Positions 34,610-48,523 of a stretch of DNA of 64,000 nucleotides are shown here, in pieces. The stretch is taken from positions 186,001 through 250,000 of the forward strand of contig JAMZAV010000159.1 in NCBI GenBank assembly GCA_024449915.1. The letters are read 5' to 3'. Made by a program: the position numbers and the translations under genes. This DNA is from Sweltsa coloradensis (lineage: Eukaryota > Arthropoda > Insecta > Plecoptera > Chloroperlidae). Each line of letters opens with the position of its first letter. The first letter of the stretch is position 1. The notes under the pieces were generated by a model. That model was not told the DNA's origin. It saw nothing but the letters and a program-made list of their open reading frames with translations, and made no database searches.

Positions 34610-37600
34610 ATTACATCTTTTTGTTGTTCGTTTGCTATCATGGTGTGAATTATGGACTTAGAATGATTAAATTTGTTAAGTTCATAGCTGTTGTTTTTTG
34701 ACATGTTTAATTTCAAGCTTGTACAAATTACTTCACCTGAGTAATTACGCGTTTTGATTTTGATTTTGATTTTCCCCGCTCCCAATTGCCCGGTTTTGGT
34801 TATATGAGGTACACCTGAGTGTGGCCCAAGTTTCAAAGTTCTAAGATGAACCGTTTTCTCAGTACTATAGCGTATTATTCATAAAAATACGGAATTACCT
34901 ACTTTTGATAATTTTGATTTTCTCTGGTACCCGTTACCCAATTTTGCTTTCCATATTCAAAAGTGATATAGAATGAGATATATCAAAATGTATTCCACGT
35001 TTGAAACATCTCAGTTGTAGCATTTTCTTTGAATGATTCATTTCTTAAAGTTCAGTTATGTTTTTTGTCATTTTTGGGCCCATGGTCTTCCCCAATTTAG
35101 CCCCTTGTGTTTTGGACGCAAGATATTTATAATGGTTAATAGCATGTTTAATCTCAAGTTTGTAAAAATTACCACGCCTTGGTAATTACGCGTTTTGATT
35201 ATCATCCAAATTTAGATTTTCTCCGGTCCCTGTTACCCGATTTTGGTTTTGAAAGCAAACGTCACTGCGTCTGAAGTACATCTAAGTGTGGTCCAAGTTT
35301 CATAGTTCTAAGATTTACCGTTTTCTCTGTAGGCTAAATTAATCTCCGCGGAGAACTAGCTAGCCAGCCAGCCACCCAGCCACCCAGCCAGCCGAAAGGA
35401 ATTTGACGATGTTGAGAGCCTTTTTTAACACAGAACGAGTTGTCGGATCGGGTTGATTTTTTTTTGGTATGTCATGGACCACATACCAGGTCTATACCGA
35501 GTTTCAAGATTGTAACTCTTTCGGGGCGGCGTGTGCAGATAGCTGAAAACCCCCCCAACTCTCGTAGGTGTATATAGGGCTGGAGTTCGTGTCTCCTAAG
35601 CAGTCGCATGCGCTTGTCTGCCGGGCGACGACCGTCGCCCTAGATATCTTCTTAAACGCGTCCGGGGGGGGGGGGGGGGGGAGTACTGATGCATTTGGAA
35701 CATGTAGAAGTTTTTTAGTGTATATATTTTATAATTTAAATTTTGTATTGCGCGATAGATTTAGACCGTTCGCTGGCAATAATTTGATGGTATTTGTTTC
35801 TTAACTAAAAATTCAAAATTGACTAACTTGCAAGATCGGTGTCTGGAAATATATTTAACAGCATAGTGAATTAAAGACTCTTATAGGTCTTCAAAACGAA
35901 ACTATAAAAATGACGTTTCCATTTGCGTGCTGTGTACTCAGTGCCATCGAGCTTATATTCGATGCTCAGTGCGTACCTACTGAAATGTCATTGTTGTCGA
36001 CCTGCACATGAATAGGCCTATAGGAGCTACATGATAAAACCATGGAGTTTAAATAGTACTGATAAAACCATGATAAAATTAAACCGAACAAAGTGAAAAG
36101 ACGAGACTGCAAGTGCAAGTCTTGCTTGACGTACTAGTGCGACCACTGACTAATGGAAAACGCCATAAATCAAAATGTCAAGTCAGGACTAACTAAATGT
36201 GATGAAAATGTGGAATAATATTTTCTGTGATAGCGCTAAAAAAAAGATTTCGATATAACAAGAGATTTCTACACGGCGAATGTTTTTTTTATCGCTGACA
36301 CACGTGAAGATTTCTTTTCCAATAATGTAATTATTAATAAAAATAAAAAAAAAAAAAAAAAAAAAACGCTGTGAATCTGATTTTTGTTTTTTCCTTGTGT
36401 GTCACACGTCATTAATAAACACAAAATATATTCAACTTTTTTAATAAAAGTCTCTGGAGAAGTTGCAAAGAAAACTCTTCCGTGTGTCGGGTGTTTCCCT
36501 GAAAATGTAAGGCAGTTAGGAGTAGCACTTTGTCCGGTTGAGAGGGAAGAAAGCGTTGTAAAAGGTCGATTTGCGTTCTAAAACGTGCTCGACGTTTCCT
36601 GGAAATTTCGTCAAAATCAGAGAAGTGGTTTCATGGTTACTGATAAAAAAGAACATCATAACATTCACAAAACAAGCTTTTATCTATGTTAAAGCAATTT
36701 GCTTTCTTCGCTTTGGTCGCCAAATTCACTTTGCTCATCCCATTATGTAATGTAATGGCTATAATGAGTGAGGTAGTAAGTGGAGAAAGAAGAATAAAGA
36801 GCTGTACTATTTGAACACAGGTTGCTTTGCTTGGTTTCATACATTTTGGAACTGCCCCTCAACTCTTTCACATACCCTGACCCACCTGCCTGAAAGAGCT
36901 AGAGGTATGTGGGTGTGGGTGACATGCCCAATAGAAAGGAAATAAAAACCAAGGACATAAATACTGTGTATCAAATGTATTTGGAACAATTTATAATCAG
37001 TGTTGAATAGCATTTTATTTAAATTTTTCTGTTCCGAGAATATACAAAATAAAAACCAAACATTGCAAAAAAATTAATGGAGAAAAACTAGTATATTTTG
37101 TATTGAATGAATAGAGAAAACAAGTAAACCTAACCTGTACATACATAGACTAAATTCAATAAAATCTGATGACATTGAACACTTCACTACTATTATTAAT
37201 GAACTGAAATCAATAAATCTGAATAACTGTTATGCTATTGCATTGCTATAAAAAATAATATAAAACAATATTAATATTACCGGTGTATTACGATGAAGCA
37301 AAAATACATAACAAATACAATGATGTATTTATTTAATATGTAATGTTTATTCGATGTACATTTATTTCATATCTCAAGCCCTATTTAGATTTATCATTAA
37401 CTTCTTGAATGAAGGATAAAAGAATAAAATTCTTGCATGTACAGTATAACCAACGGTATAACACAGATAACAGTGTAATATATTATCATCTGTGGTGTAA
37501 CTAAATACAACAGTGCCATTATCTTTTCTCCTTTGATTCAAGAAGTTTGATGAAAAAGTTGCTGTTTAAACTTCTATTTTAATGCCTCATTTAACGGTCA

Positions 37601-38150
37601 CATTTTTTTCAAACAACTTTAATTCAAGGATGTAAGAGAATCAGATTCTTACATAGGTAATAAAATACAGCGATTCTTTTTGTCCTTGAATTCAAGAAGT
37701 TGGAAGAAAAAATTTGACCGTTTAACTGGTGTATAAGACTGGTAGATGGCAGTTATATAAAAGTGCACTTGCATCTCATCATAGGGGAATACAATATGTA
37801 ACAAAAATATTATGTAAACATAAATAAATACATTCATGCCATTTTAAGAAGAGTCACTGAGGCTAGCGCAGAGGCAAGTTAAAGCGCTAAGCTGCCTGTG
37901 TTTTTTTTTCCATTCAGGTAAATGGTTCATATTGTTCATCAAATATTTCTTGTGATCTTTGGGATCCAGTATGCACATTCTTTATAATTCATAGATTTTT
38001 AATAAAAATTTCATGAAATCTCTGTAATTTACTAGGCTTATGTTAACTTCAAACTGGAAAAGAAAATGGAACAAATTTTTGTACCAGATCCCAAAGTTTG
38101 AACTAACTAAAATGTGCAGGTTAAAAAACAATAAGTTTTAAGAAATCAGA
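34610..38150. other. Gene-poor, repeat-bearing stretch
   Basis: I find no supported gene. It holds a CAGC-type tandem run near 35366-35395, a G18 tract (35664-35681), an A-rich tract near 36340-36366, and a short inverted repeat near 37590-37725 built on TTGAATTCAAGAAGTT-like arms. Related AT-rich repeats of about 430 bp occur near 34730 and 35150 (ATTACGCGTTTTGATT). Confidence 0.5.
35664..35681. repeat. Poly-G tract (G18)
   Basis: An uninterrupted run of about 18 G; length may be affected by sequencing. Confidence 0.85.
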
Positions 38151-38190
38151 ATTTTGCTCATATTTCCAGTTTTCAAATTTTGTTACATAC

Positions 38191-38279
38191 TTTCTGGAGT
38201 TATATCTTGCAATGTTTGTCTGAAACGAATTCTTTGCAACCGAGTGTGGATATCAATAGAAACATTCTCCATAATGTAC
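38191..38279 (-). CDS. Orphan exon-like segment, function unknown
   Basis: On the minus strand a branch-point-like CTTAAC and the acceptor ATTATTTTGCAG precede an 89-nt open segment. It encodes YIMENVSIDIHTRLQ followed by RIRFRQTLQDITPE and ends at the donor GTATGTAA. The same frame stays open for about 90 nt upstream (NVHVPGLQMDAAEQLL). I do not recognise the protein and find no partner exon nearby. It could belong to a gene with long introns, be an alternative 3' exon of the CEP162-like gene, or be chance. Confidence 0.3.
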
Positions 38280-38399
38280 CTGCAAAATAATATGTTAAGT
38301 AACTGTTCAGCTGCATCCATCTGCAATCCGGGCACGTGTACGTTGCCCACCCTAGTCTCAGCGACTCTCTTTAAAAGATGAATTTTAAAGCTTATAAAA

Positions 38400-41150
38400 T
38401 TATTAATTAATCATAGGCAGGCCTTTGATAAGTCCAGAGTCCGTTGACTTAAGGTGGAATGTATCTAGGCTCTATTTGCATGGCACTTGATAGGAGATAA
38501 GCAGAGTGAATAATCAATATGGACTTTGCACTGCCACTTTCTCAGTCATGGCCTACTAGTTACTATGGTGGCATGACCTGCGAAAAGCTGTGTGCAAAGC
38601 CCAATAGGGCAATGGTCAAACTAATCTCCCACCAGAGTACAGAAGGATCGACGTTTGGTCACCGCCATGTGTAAGTTCCACTGGAACCACAATGTAAAGA
38701 GTCCTGTGACCAAACCCCGATCATGCAATCCTGGCGGATCCGTATGAACCAGCTTGGCATTGCCCTATTGCCATTTCAAATTTTTTCAAACTAGTACCTA
38801 CACAATTTATATACCATTACGATATAGTTGTAGCATTTTGAATTGTTATACTCATGCTTGTTTTTTGTTGAAATAACCATCACAAATCATACAGCATACG
38901 TTTTACACAGAACAAGTATATTTTTCACTAGGTAGGCCCTAAGCCTAATAAAAAATGTTTTAACTTTTAAACACACAGTGAATAATACATGTTAGCTATG
39001 CATAAAATGAGAAAAAATGTTGCAGTACAGTACATATTATACACCTACAACACAAAAAAAAACACAACAACAAATAAAGGTTTACAAAAATATCACATCA
39101 GAGACACACATAATATATATCACAAATAGTAAGTGCACACTATACTAGAAAAATATTTTCTGCTTGTGACAATGATCAACATTCTCCACGAGTACCTTTA
39201 CTACTCAGTAATCATAATCCTATGCATTTACATTCACAGTATTTGATCACAATTCTTTAAGTAAAGTATCTACAAACTTGTTTGCAGCACTTGCTTGCTC
39301 TCAATTCAACTCGACAAAAATATTCCACATCTTTAAAATTTAGTGTTTCATTTAGCAATTCATGCCTAATATTGGTCTCTGGAAAATGTTAAGTAGTAGG
39401 TTCTCTGTTTCTGTTAACAAAGAGGTTCAGTTAGGTTTCTCTTTACATTGCACATGGGTGGGACAAGGGAAATAAAATGCTTTACCCATACCAAATTTAG
39501 TTTGTCATGAACTAACTCTTGCATTAATTTTAAAACTAATGAATAATGATTAATGATCAGTCCCTAAAATTGTGTTGACAATAATTAGACATATAATTAT
39601 AATTTCCAACGTCTCCACCTTCCAGGTAAGTAGCACAATATGTAATGTATATTCCTTTAAATTAAAGCTTTTCAGTTTAGATTGGAGAAGGGTTGACAGG
39701 TTGGGAAAGCATAGAGAACATAAAGCCCAGCCTAAAGGGCTGGGCTTTATGTTGACTGCAGCTAATTTGAAATCATGTGAAAATAATCAAGAATATGGAT
39801 GAAATATTAAACATCAAATATTAAGTGACTGAATAACTTCATGAAGCCAATCAATAATGTATTGTCTCCAATTCATAGAGTAGTTAATTCATACATATCT
39901 CTTGCTCACATGCACAGGATGGCAAGCGTGAGACAAAGTACTGAACAGCACAAAGAGAGGGGAAAAAGATGTGGGCATTTAAGAAGAAGACATGTACAAT
40001 GATATGAAGTAAATATTGTGCAATGTAGCTGATAGTTTTAAATCTTATTTTGTTAAGAATGTAATGCAAGTCATTCACTAATATAATGTAAATTCATTCC
40101 AAGTTCCAAAAGACTAATTTAAAATAAATCTACTCTACTGTTATGGAACCCTCACTACGTTCTGCATGTTATATATGTATCTTTATGAGGATGCCATCTG
40201 AGAAACAATGTACTTCTACAGAACTTCTCAGAAACTAATCAATCTATCCACGGAATGAGACTGGCAGTTCAGGCGAGGTAGTTACGGTAGTTACAGTCGA
40301 ATAAGGAAGACACATATTCATATTTCATATTACGATTCTGCTAAAGCACATAAGTCATTGGCAACAAAATAATTGACAAGCAAGTGAATAAAAAGGTACC
40401 TACCTAATTCTTCATGTGTGAGAATACATGTCTCTTTCTAAAGTGCAGTGGCAAACTTGAATGGAAAAGCATAGTATTGTGCCGAATCTGAATATAAGCC
40501 GACCCCCGAACTTTTCTTGTTGAAACATAAAAAACATATACATGACCATTATGCATATATAAGCTGGTGACGGACTTTGAACTTAAAATAATTTAAAAAT
40601 GGTAGGGTTATATAAGGGACAATACGGTATTCCCTCTCACATTTGCAGGACATTATGTCAAGATATCAAAATGAAGTAGGAAAGAAAACAAGCAAGTCAA
40701 CAGGTAGCAATTCACCAAACATGGACAAACATGGTGCAGTATTGTACACAACAATAGAGCAACACAATTAACTAGGTCTAGCGATTCATCCATGAAGAAT
40801 GTATGAATCTCTATGATTTGATCTTTGTCATATTCTCTCAGTAAGCAGAATAATGTCAAATAATATCTGATTATTTCAAATATCCCCCAACACTACTTGG
40901 AAAATGTCCCACAAAAATTAATGGTGTGTCTAGTTGGTAGGGCTACAATACAAATGTGATATCTACCTAAAGGCAAAAAATCAATGAATCTTCCCTAGGA
41001 CTAGGCTCCCCTAAAATAAAAACTACATAGTACTGCTTTGAGTGTTGTTATATCGTATAACAACATGAAAGGTACTTTGATTATTATTAAATACCCTAGC
41101 TCAAGATGCATTGCACTGACATTTGAGCACAACGTAATAAGCATGATTAC
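38400..41150. other. Gene-poor stretch, possible 3' UTR of CEP162-like gene
   Basis: No credible coding exon. The part just below 41199 should include the 3' UTR of the CEP162-like gene. A diverged inverted repeat with AATAGGGCAATG arms occurs near 38610 and 38760. Confidence 0.45.
39717..39753. repeat. Perfect 16-bp stem hairpin
   Basis: AACATAAAGCCCAGCC and its exact complement enclose the 5-nt loop TAAAG. It stands alone with no flanking duplication that I can see. Confidence 0.85.
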
Positions 41151-41198
41151 AGACGGCAAAACAAATGTTGATGAAAGCAACATGTTGTAGAATGTAGA

Positions 41199-44100
41199 TT
41201 ACTTCGATGCAGCACCTGGAGCCATCTTATGCGTGAGATTTTTAGCAGATGCTATTCGTTCATATTCATGCACCTGGTCAATTATAGTATCCAACTCTTC
41301 CCTGTACTGCGTCACTTGGCGATCCCTCTCCAAGAGTTTATTCCGCAAAGTTTCCAGTTCAGAATTGTCTGTAAGAAATCAAATCAGTTTTAATATTTTT
41401 TTTTTCAGCAGCTAAAAAATACACTCACATAAGTTCATTCATTCTGTAGTTGTTGCTCACACATTATTACAGAAATTGACCAAAAAATAGAATATATAAT
41501 GTAGGCTACTTGAGCTGGTGACTGAACTGAAGGATGAGTCCTTAACTCACAATATGGCTTACAACTATTGGTTGTTAACAACATTCTACATTTTAAAGAT
41601 AAAAATTGTAATTATTTAACTTTTTACTTATAAGCTGCATATTATTAAGTTATGTACCTACATTTATATACAGTAACACAAATACTAATTTCCATTTCTT
41701 TTCTCATTTACTTTTTCTCCTCGAATGTACCGAAGAATACTACTTAATGAGTTAATTAAAAATACATACTTAAGTTGGATAACTTAAGAAAAGATGATTG
41801 AGCACAGAGGATGCAAGAAATTAATAAATGATAAAGACTCTTGTCACTGTGTTACCATGGAGGTATAAAAAGTACTGTCGTACTGGAGGCGCAGGTGTGT
41901 GGTCGGCGGTATGCAAGTTAGCACTTCAAATCGGCACACATTTTGATTGTTTACTTTGGTAGTAACAAAAGTAACCTAGGGCCTACCACAGTTCAAGGTA
42001 GCAAAGATTAAGAGGATGGGATAGTCGCGAAATTAAAACCACGCAAAATTACAGTTTTTCGTGATATCTCGAGAACAATGCAAAATATCTAAAAACTGAT
42101 TCTAGACCGAATTGTGGTTTTGTTAGAACAATATAATGCAAGAAAAAATATTCAAATATAATAATTGGTGCGGTTTGTATTGAAGATATACATTTAATTA
42201 ATTAAAATTATAATAAAAAACTTAATTACCATTACATTACAGTATTTTTTCTTGCATTATATTGTTCTAACAAAACCACAATTCGGTCTAGAATCAGTTT
42301 TTAAATATTTTGCATCGTTCTCGAGATATCATGAAAAAACTGTAATTTCGTGTGGTTTTAATTTCGCGACTATCCCATCGTCTTAACCTGCTAGTAGTGG
42401 TTGTTATCAAAATGGTGAATAAGTTCAAACAAACAAATACGATCGTGGACGTGCTGTTCCATTTGAGCTAGATCTCCTTCTCATCCAACTCCAAAGTGTG
42501 ACTATGCCCATCCATAGCATAGTAATCAAGTCCTCTGGTTGCTGTAATTTTGGTCAAAAGCTTTATTTTTGGTTTGTTTACCAACTACCATTGATCTTAT
42601 GATTGCATAAAAGAAACTAAATAACCTTGTTCTGTACTGGTCGATGTTGAAGGTCTGTTTTGTGCGTTGTTGCGATGTATGAGGTCACGTATTACGTCCT
42701 GGAGCCTCTGTTCTCGAAACTCGTGGCGTTTCTCCAGCTCGCGCATCTGTTCTCGGAGATTCTCGTAATGCTGCTGATCCTACAAAACACACAACACAAG
42801 CTCTCACAGAACCACTCACATAAACTAACTAAGTTAAGAATTTTTTAAAGGTATATTTTTTCATGATTTTTTTTTTGGGTAGACCAAGTGTAGGCAAAAA
42901 AGTAGTCATGAATATGTATAACCGAGAAAGCTTCAAACTGTTAGTAATATATTTTATTTTTTCACTAAAAAAAAAAGCATCAACCTCTACTAAGCATGTT
43001 GTGGAAAGCAAGCAATAAACATGTTCCTGATGGAGTGATGGAATAGAAAATTACTTACCGGAACAAATAATTGAATGAATAAATTTGTGCTGAACATCTC
43101 ATATTTATGCAAAGTTGAGCTAACCAAGACAATGCACTTACCGGAGATAGAGCATCTTTGAGCTCGCATAGCTTCTGGTTTGCAACTGTGAGGCTACTCT
43201 CCAAGTGATCTCTCTCAGCTTTGAGAACCATGACTTCATCTTGAAGTTCACCACTCCTAAAACAAAAAATGTACATTAATGCATAAATAAAGTTTCTGCT
43301 CAACTTTTCAGGAACCTTATCACAAACCAACCTAAGGAGGCCTACTTACGTAATTAATACCTTAGTGGCAAACCTTGGTTTAGACTTTAGGATGATCTTT
43401 TATTACTCTAGTATTTTTGGCCTCGGACCCATAATATATCTTAAATAATTGTGTTGCAACTTGCAATTTATGTAGAAATGAAAATAGAAAACTGATAGTA
43501 AATCTTATGCATGGCTACTTACTGTGAGAGATACTTTCTTAGAACGGTGATAGCATGATCCTGTGAAGCAATTTTTGACTTCAGCTGACTAATCTGATTG
43601 CCAGAGTTACGTGATGAGTTTTCGGAGAGAACTCTTGCCATTTCAACATTGTGTTCCTCCTGTAACTCCTCAAGCTGAAAGAAATATAAAATAGGACTGA
43701 TAATCCACTCGCAATCTTGGAACATTAATTATATATTATGTAGTTCCTTTCAAGTTATCACACACAAATTCAACACGATACACATATTATGTAGATAGAA
43801 ATAAAGTGCAAAATATAATGTTATTTTATATTTTGTAGTACATTAAGACTAATAAGTACACACGTAGTACATGTATTTGCCTATTCGGATAACTTGAATA
43901 TGCCAAAGAATACAAGTTATGTATACCGGTACCTACATCCTGCAACCGTTTGTCATTTAACTGGCTGAGTTCTCCACTGAGGAGGCGGATCTGGAGTTGA
44001 CACTCATGATTCTTTCTCTTCAGAACAGTAATTTTGTCCCCCATGTCTGACAACTGTTGATAGTGAGTGGCAGAGTACTCTTCGTTGTTTGCATCTGAAT

Positions 44101-47100
44101 CAGTTTCTTTGACCTCTTGGTTTTCCCGAGTCTCTTTGTGATTGACTAGGTACAGAAAATTCAAATTATTAAACAAGACTGTGTTATAAAAAGTAAATTA
44201 AATAAATATTAAATAATCAATATCAGTAGTTTAGTGAATGTAATTAATCTTAAAACAATCAGATCAGTCAAACAAAGTCCTGCTAAAGCCTATACTTGTA
44301 AGTTGTAATGTAACCATGAAGAAGCTGTAGAAGACAACAAACTTTTAATAAGCCAATCTTTGAATGGACACATAATACTACCATATTAGTCACCGTGTAT
44401 AATGGATTGACTATACCAATGTACCTTTCTCTGCACCTTTCTTATGGAGTTCACATTATAGGTTAAGATGGGAGTTATCAAATTCATATCAATTTTTATG
44501 CTAAAGCCATGTTTACATCCAAATAGCTTTCGTAAATTAACTTACTTCCAAGTTGCTTGAAGAGTTGCAACTGTGCATTTTAAATTGAGCCTTCAATCTA
44601 CGCTCCATACGTGAAGCCAAGTAAAGCTGTGGCAAACGTTGACTTCAACGTAACTTTTCACAAATTTGAGAAAGTTGATACAAGTGGTGCATGTGCAGAA
44701 AGCACAGACCCATTGCAACTCCTGCTAAATTCAACTTATTCTTGAAAGTGGATTTTTACAAGCATAGAAACTTCATAAATTTACATATGTTAATTAACAA
44801 ATGCTAATTGGATGTAAAGGCGGCTCAATTACCAAACAAACCTTTTGGTAATTTAGCCACTTTAGGTCTAAATAATGTATCTCTGTTCAATAGATTTTCT
44901 CGTTCCCTTTGTAGTCTTTTGTTGGTTTTGCTGGTCTCATCCAGTTTTTTCTCCAGCACTCGTATAGTCTTGTCACGCCCTGCCAATTCAGCATTTAGTC
45001 CACGGATTGTCGCAAGTAAATGTGCTTCTTCTCTGACCACATGCACATTGTTGGACATGCGGTAAGGAAGTAGTTGTTGACAAGGCTGTGAGCTTACGCT
45101 GCCCTGGGTCGACGCCGGTTTTGAGGAAATGGCACTCGAAGAGCAGGACTTGGCTGCTATCGGCAAACGACCACGCGGAAGGGACTCTGTCGGAGTAGCC
45201 AGATCTTCCATGGACAGAACACGTTTACCAAGGTCGGTTATAACTGGGATTGGTGGCTTGTTACGTTCCTCTGCTTTTTCTTTCCACATCTTGATTTCAG
45301 ATACATTTTTTTCTGCAGTATCTCTCCAAACACTGGCATCAACTTTGGCTTTATCTGCCACTTCCTTCCAATAGTTTGCATCTGTCTTAAGTTTTTCAGC
45401 AGATTCCCTCCAATAGTTTGAATCATTCTTCCAAGTCACAAGTTCGGAAGTGGTGTCTGCTGTGTGGATGTCATATTTTTCCTGCATGCAAAAATTTAGA
45501 AATAGATCAAAATATTGAATATGATTAGTCAACATAAATAAAATGCTTCTCATACAGTCAAACTTAAAGTAATTCAATTTGAATTGAAGACAAACAATTC
45601 AGTTTTATCACCATTTTAGTTCCAAGGTACAATCAGCAAATACCACTACTACTACCTATTAAAAACAAGAAAATATAACAATACCAAAACACAAAATAAT
45701 ATGCATAAAACACTACTGAATAAATAAGTACGTATTGGTATCCTGTGAATAGAAAGAAATACTTCCAGTCGGGCAAACACTATTAAACACAACATTCTTG
45801 GGAGTTATAGACATTGCAAATATGATGATAATAATAATATGACAATGAAAAAACTAGGAGATACTAACAAAATTATAATTATACTGAAAAGAACAAAATG
45901 ATCTAGACTCAATAAAGAAGGTAAGATCATTTATTGTTGAGACCTAGATAACATAAAAAATAGGTTGCATCTCAATATAGCTGTCAATTACCATCAAACA
46001 ACAAAAAATAATACCCTTATAACTTAAATCTAGTAACCACTACTCTTCATTTAATATAAAATAAACAGAAAAAAATACATGATGTGTACTTCACTACACA
46101 GTACACAATAATACATAAATTATGCTAGTATTAAGAACTAAGAAGTTATATCATTAAGTTTCTAGCATTTAGCACCAGTGCCTGGTTGCATACCATGTCA
46201 TACCAGTACCACCAAACATAATGCTAGTAGAGTAGGTCCTATATTGTCACTGACACATGCATCATCCTCACCCTGACCACAAAAGCATATGTGCACAGAA
46301 CGGTGCACTGTAATAGGAACTTCATGCAAGGATAACACTGAACTAGCCTAGCAGCTTGCTTTTAATGGCACTCAGTATGCGGTAGACCAACACCATAGAA
46401 ACACACTATAAATAAAGTATAAACCCAATAGGAGTTATACCACTTTTAGAATCACCTTCATTGACTGATATTGCTCCTCTATGGTTTTAATACCAGCTTC
46501 CATATCAAGCTGCTTAGTTTCCAATTCCTTCTCCAACTGTTGTATACGATTCTCAAGGTACTTGATCCTTGGACTCGTCTCTGAAGATGAATCTCCACTA
46601 TTTGCCGTCAGAATGAGTGCGGATATCGAGTTTGGGTGGTTCCTCTTTAGGATGCGCTCCATCTCTTTCACCTAGGCAGAAAAATGAGTACCTAATTAGT
46701 TCTTGGCATATCTGCACTAGTGACTAATTGAAGTTGAGAAACAGAAGCAAAACTAAAGTAAGTCAGTTTTTTTTAAAGAGACAATGATGATAAAAATAAT
46801 CATAATGAAACAAGAAGAGTTCTACCTGTCGGGGTCGGTATATGAGGCATACAGGCTAAATAAAAAGGGGAAGGGGCCAGGATGGCAATAAACACAATAT
46901 TTATAATTTATGATTGGAAATATTACTAGTATAGAAAGAAAAATCACATAAATCAACTCCCCCCGGATCACCACATATGAATACTGTTTTGTAGGTTCTG
47001 GCTTTTACAACATTTAGTCCTTTATCCTCCTTTAATCTAGTCTATATGAATATGTACTAATATAAAATTCTAAATTTATTTAACATCCATCATTCTATCC

Positions 47101-47964
47101 CGTTCATTTATAAAAACTTATTTTCAACAGAGGCCAATCTTACCTGTCGATTCAAGTCCTGTATTCTGCTTTTGTCTGCTGCTTTCTCCTTCTTATCATC
47201 CTTCTTTGCACTCTTTTCCTTCTCTAACAACGTCTGAACCTCCCCTAGCTGTATCTCTAGCGTGTTAATCTTCTGCTTGTGTACTGTGACCATTGCAGCC
47301 ATTGAACTATTCTTGGCCTCCACCTCATCTTTCAATGTCTCCAGCTTGGTTTGCAAGAGCTTATTCTCACAAGTCTGCTTCTCAATTACATGCTTCTGCT
47401 GGTCAACCTCCTTCATCAGTGCTAATGTGGTTGTGCTAGCTGTAGCAGCTGGTTTACCAACATTTGTGGAGAGTTGTTTGTACTTTTCGACTTCAGTCAG
47501 GAGGAGGCTATTGGCTGACTTTAATGACTTGGCAGATTTTTCCAGCTCTTGTTTTTCTTTCTAAATTTTAAGACAAATAAATATGTTTTTACATTTATAA
47601 ATTGAAATTTGAAAGTATTTCAAAAGTGGTAGAATTTGTAATGTCTAATGAACAATCATAAAGTTTGGATTACAAGATTAAGAAAACAGAGATGAAAAAA
47701 TAGAATATGATTTTACAAAAACAGAACACAATGGCCCAAACTTGTAACTGTGTATAACAACTGAATACAGAAATATGTAGTAATGTCAAATACCTTTAGA
47801 GACTCTATTTCCAAATTCAATTGAACAGCTATCTCCTCTTTGTTCTTCACAGTCTCCTGCAGCGACTGACTTTCAGTTTCCCGAGCAGTGCTCGAATAGA
47901 TGCTGGATATAGCTTTACGTTTGCCACCGACATTCAGTTGGGAATCCTTCAATTTTAATTCTTT
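41199..47964 (-). CDS. CEP162: CEP162-like centrosomal coiled-coil protein, 5' incomplete
   Basis: In vertebrates CEP162 binds axonemal microtubules at the distal centriole and promotes transition-zone assembly in cilia. Exons found are 47794-47964, 47144-47560, 46456-46671, 44842-45481, 43937-44145, 43523-43674, 43142-43256, 42626-42779 and 41199-41368. All have GT-AG sites and matching phases, giving about 747 aa of mostly coiled coil with a TAA stop at 41199. Diagnostic blocks are KEMERILKRNHPNSISALIL (46.6 kb), SQLKSKIASQD (43.6 kb) and YENLREQMRELEKRHEFREQ (42.7 kb), which follow the order in the vertebrate protein as I remember it. A repeated NYWRESAEKLKTDANYWKE pattern occupies the 45 kb exon. 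The first exon found begins right after an acceptor, so N-terminal exons are missing from this model. The gene is unrelated to the flanking peptidases. Confidence 0.8.
42008..42386. mobile_element. 379-bp foldback element with TTAA ends
   Basis: It begins TTAAGAGGATGGGATAGTCG and ends with the near complement up to TTAA, with arms of about 160 bp around an AT-rich centre. It lies in the last intron of the CEP162-like gene. TTAA at both edges is compatible with a piggyBac-type target, though TTAA may instead be part of the palindrome. Confidence 0.75.
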
Positions 47965-48523
47965 CTGAAAAGAGAATATTTAATTAAGAATAAATATTAC
48001 ATGGCATGATTAGCTGCACTGGAATGATATATTTATACATATTATACATTGTGATTTTAGTTCACGCACATTAGACCCCAGCACGGGCCTGGGCTCGGCC
48101 AACGGACCTGGGATCACATTTGACAGGGCCAGGATTTATTTTTTACAAGCTTTTTCTGAACTGAAAAATGAAATGAAAAATGAAATGTAATTCAACTCAT
48201 GGTATGTAGCAGGCAGTACAAACACACACTTGCATTATAAAACTGCCACTATATGAGTATGTATGCACAGTTAATAGAAAATTCGTCTACTTTGTTTCTT
48301 GTCACCCCTGCCCTGTCAGTAGTCTCGAGACTATGACATGGGCTGACAAATGACATAGCCAGTTGCTGCGAGTTTGACAGGCCTTAGACATCAAGGACTT
48401 TGTTTAGTTAGTTTACCACAACCATTAGCTCATAATGCGCCAATCTAGCCTAGGGGATATTGAGAGGAAAATCCCATGATGGTCAGAACCAGTCACGGGT
48501 AGGGGGAGGAAAGGGGGTCTCAC

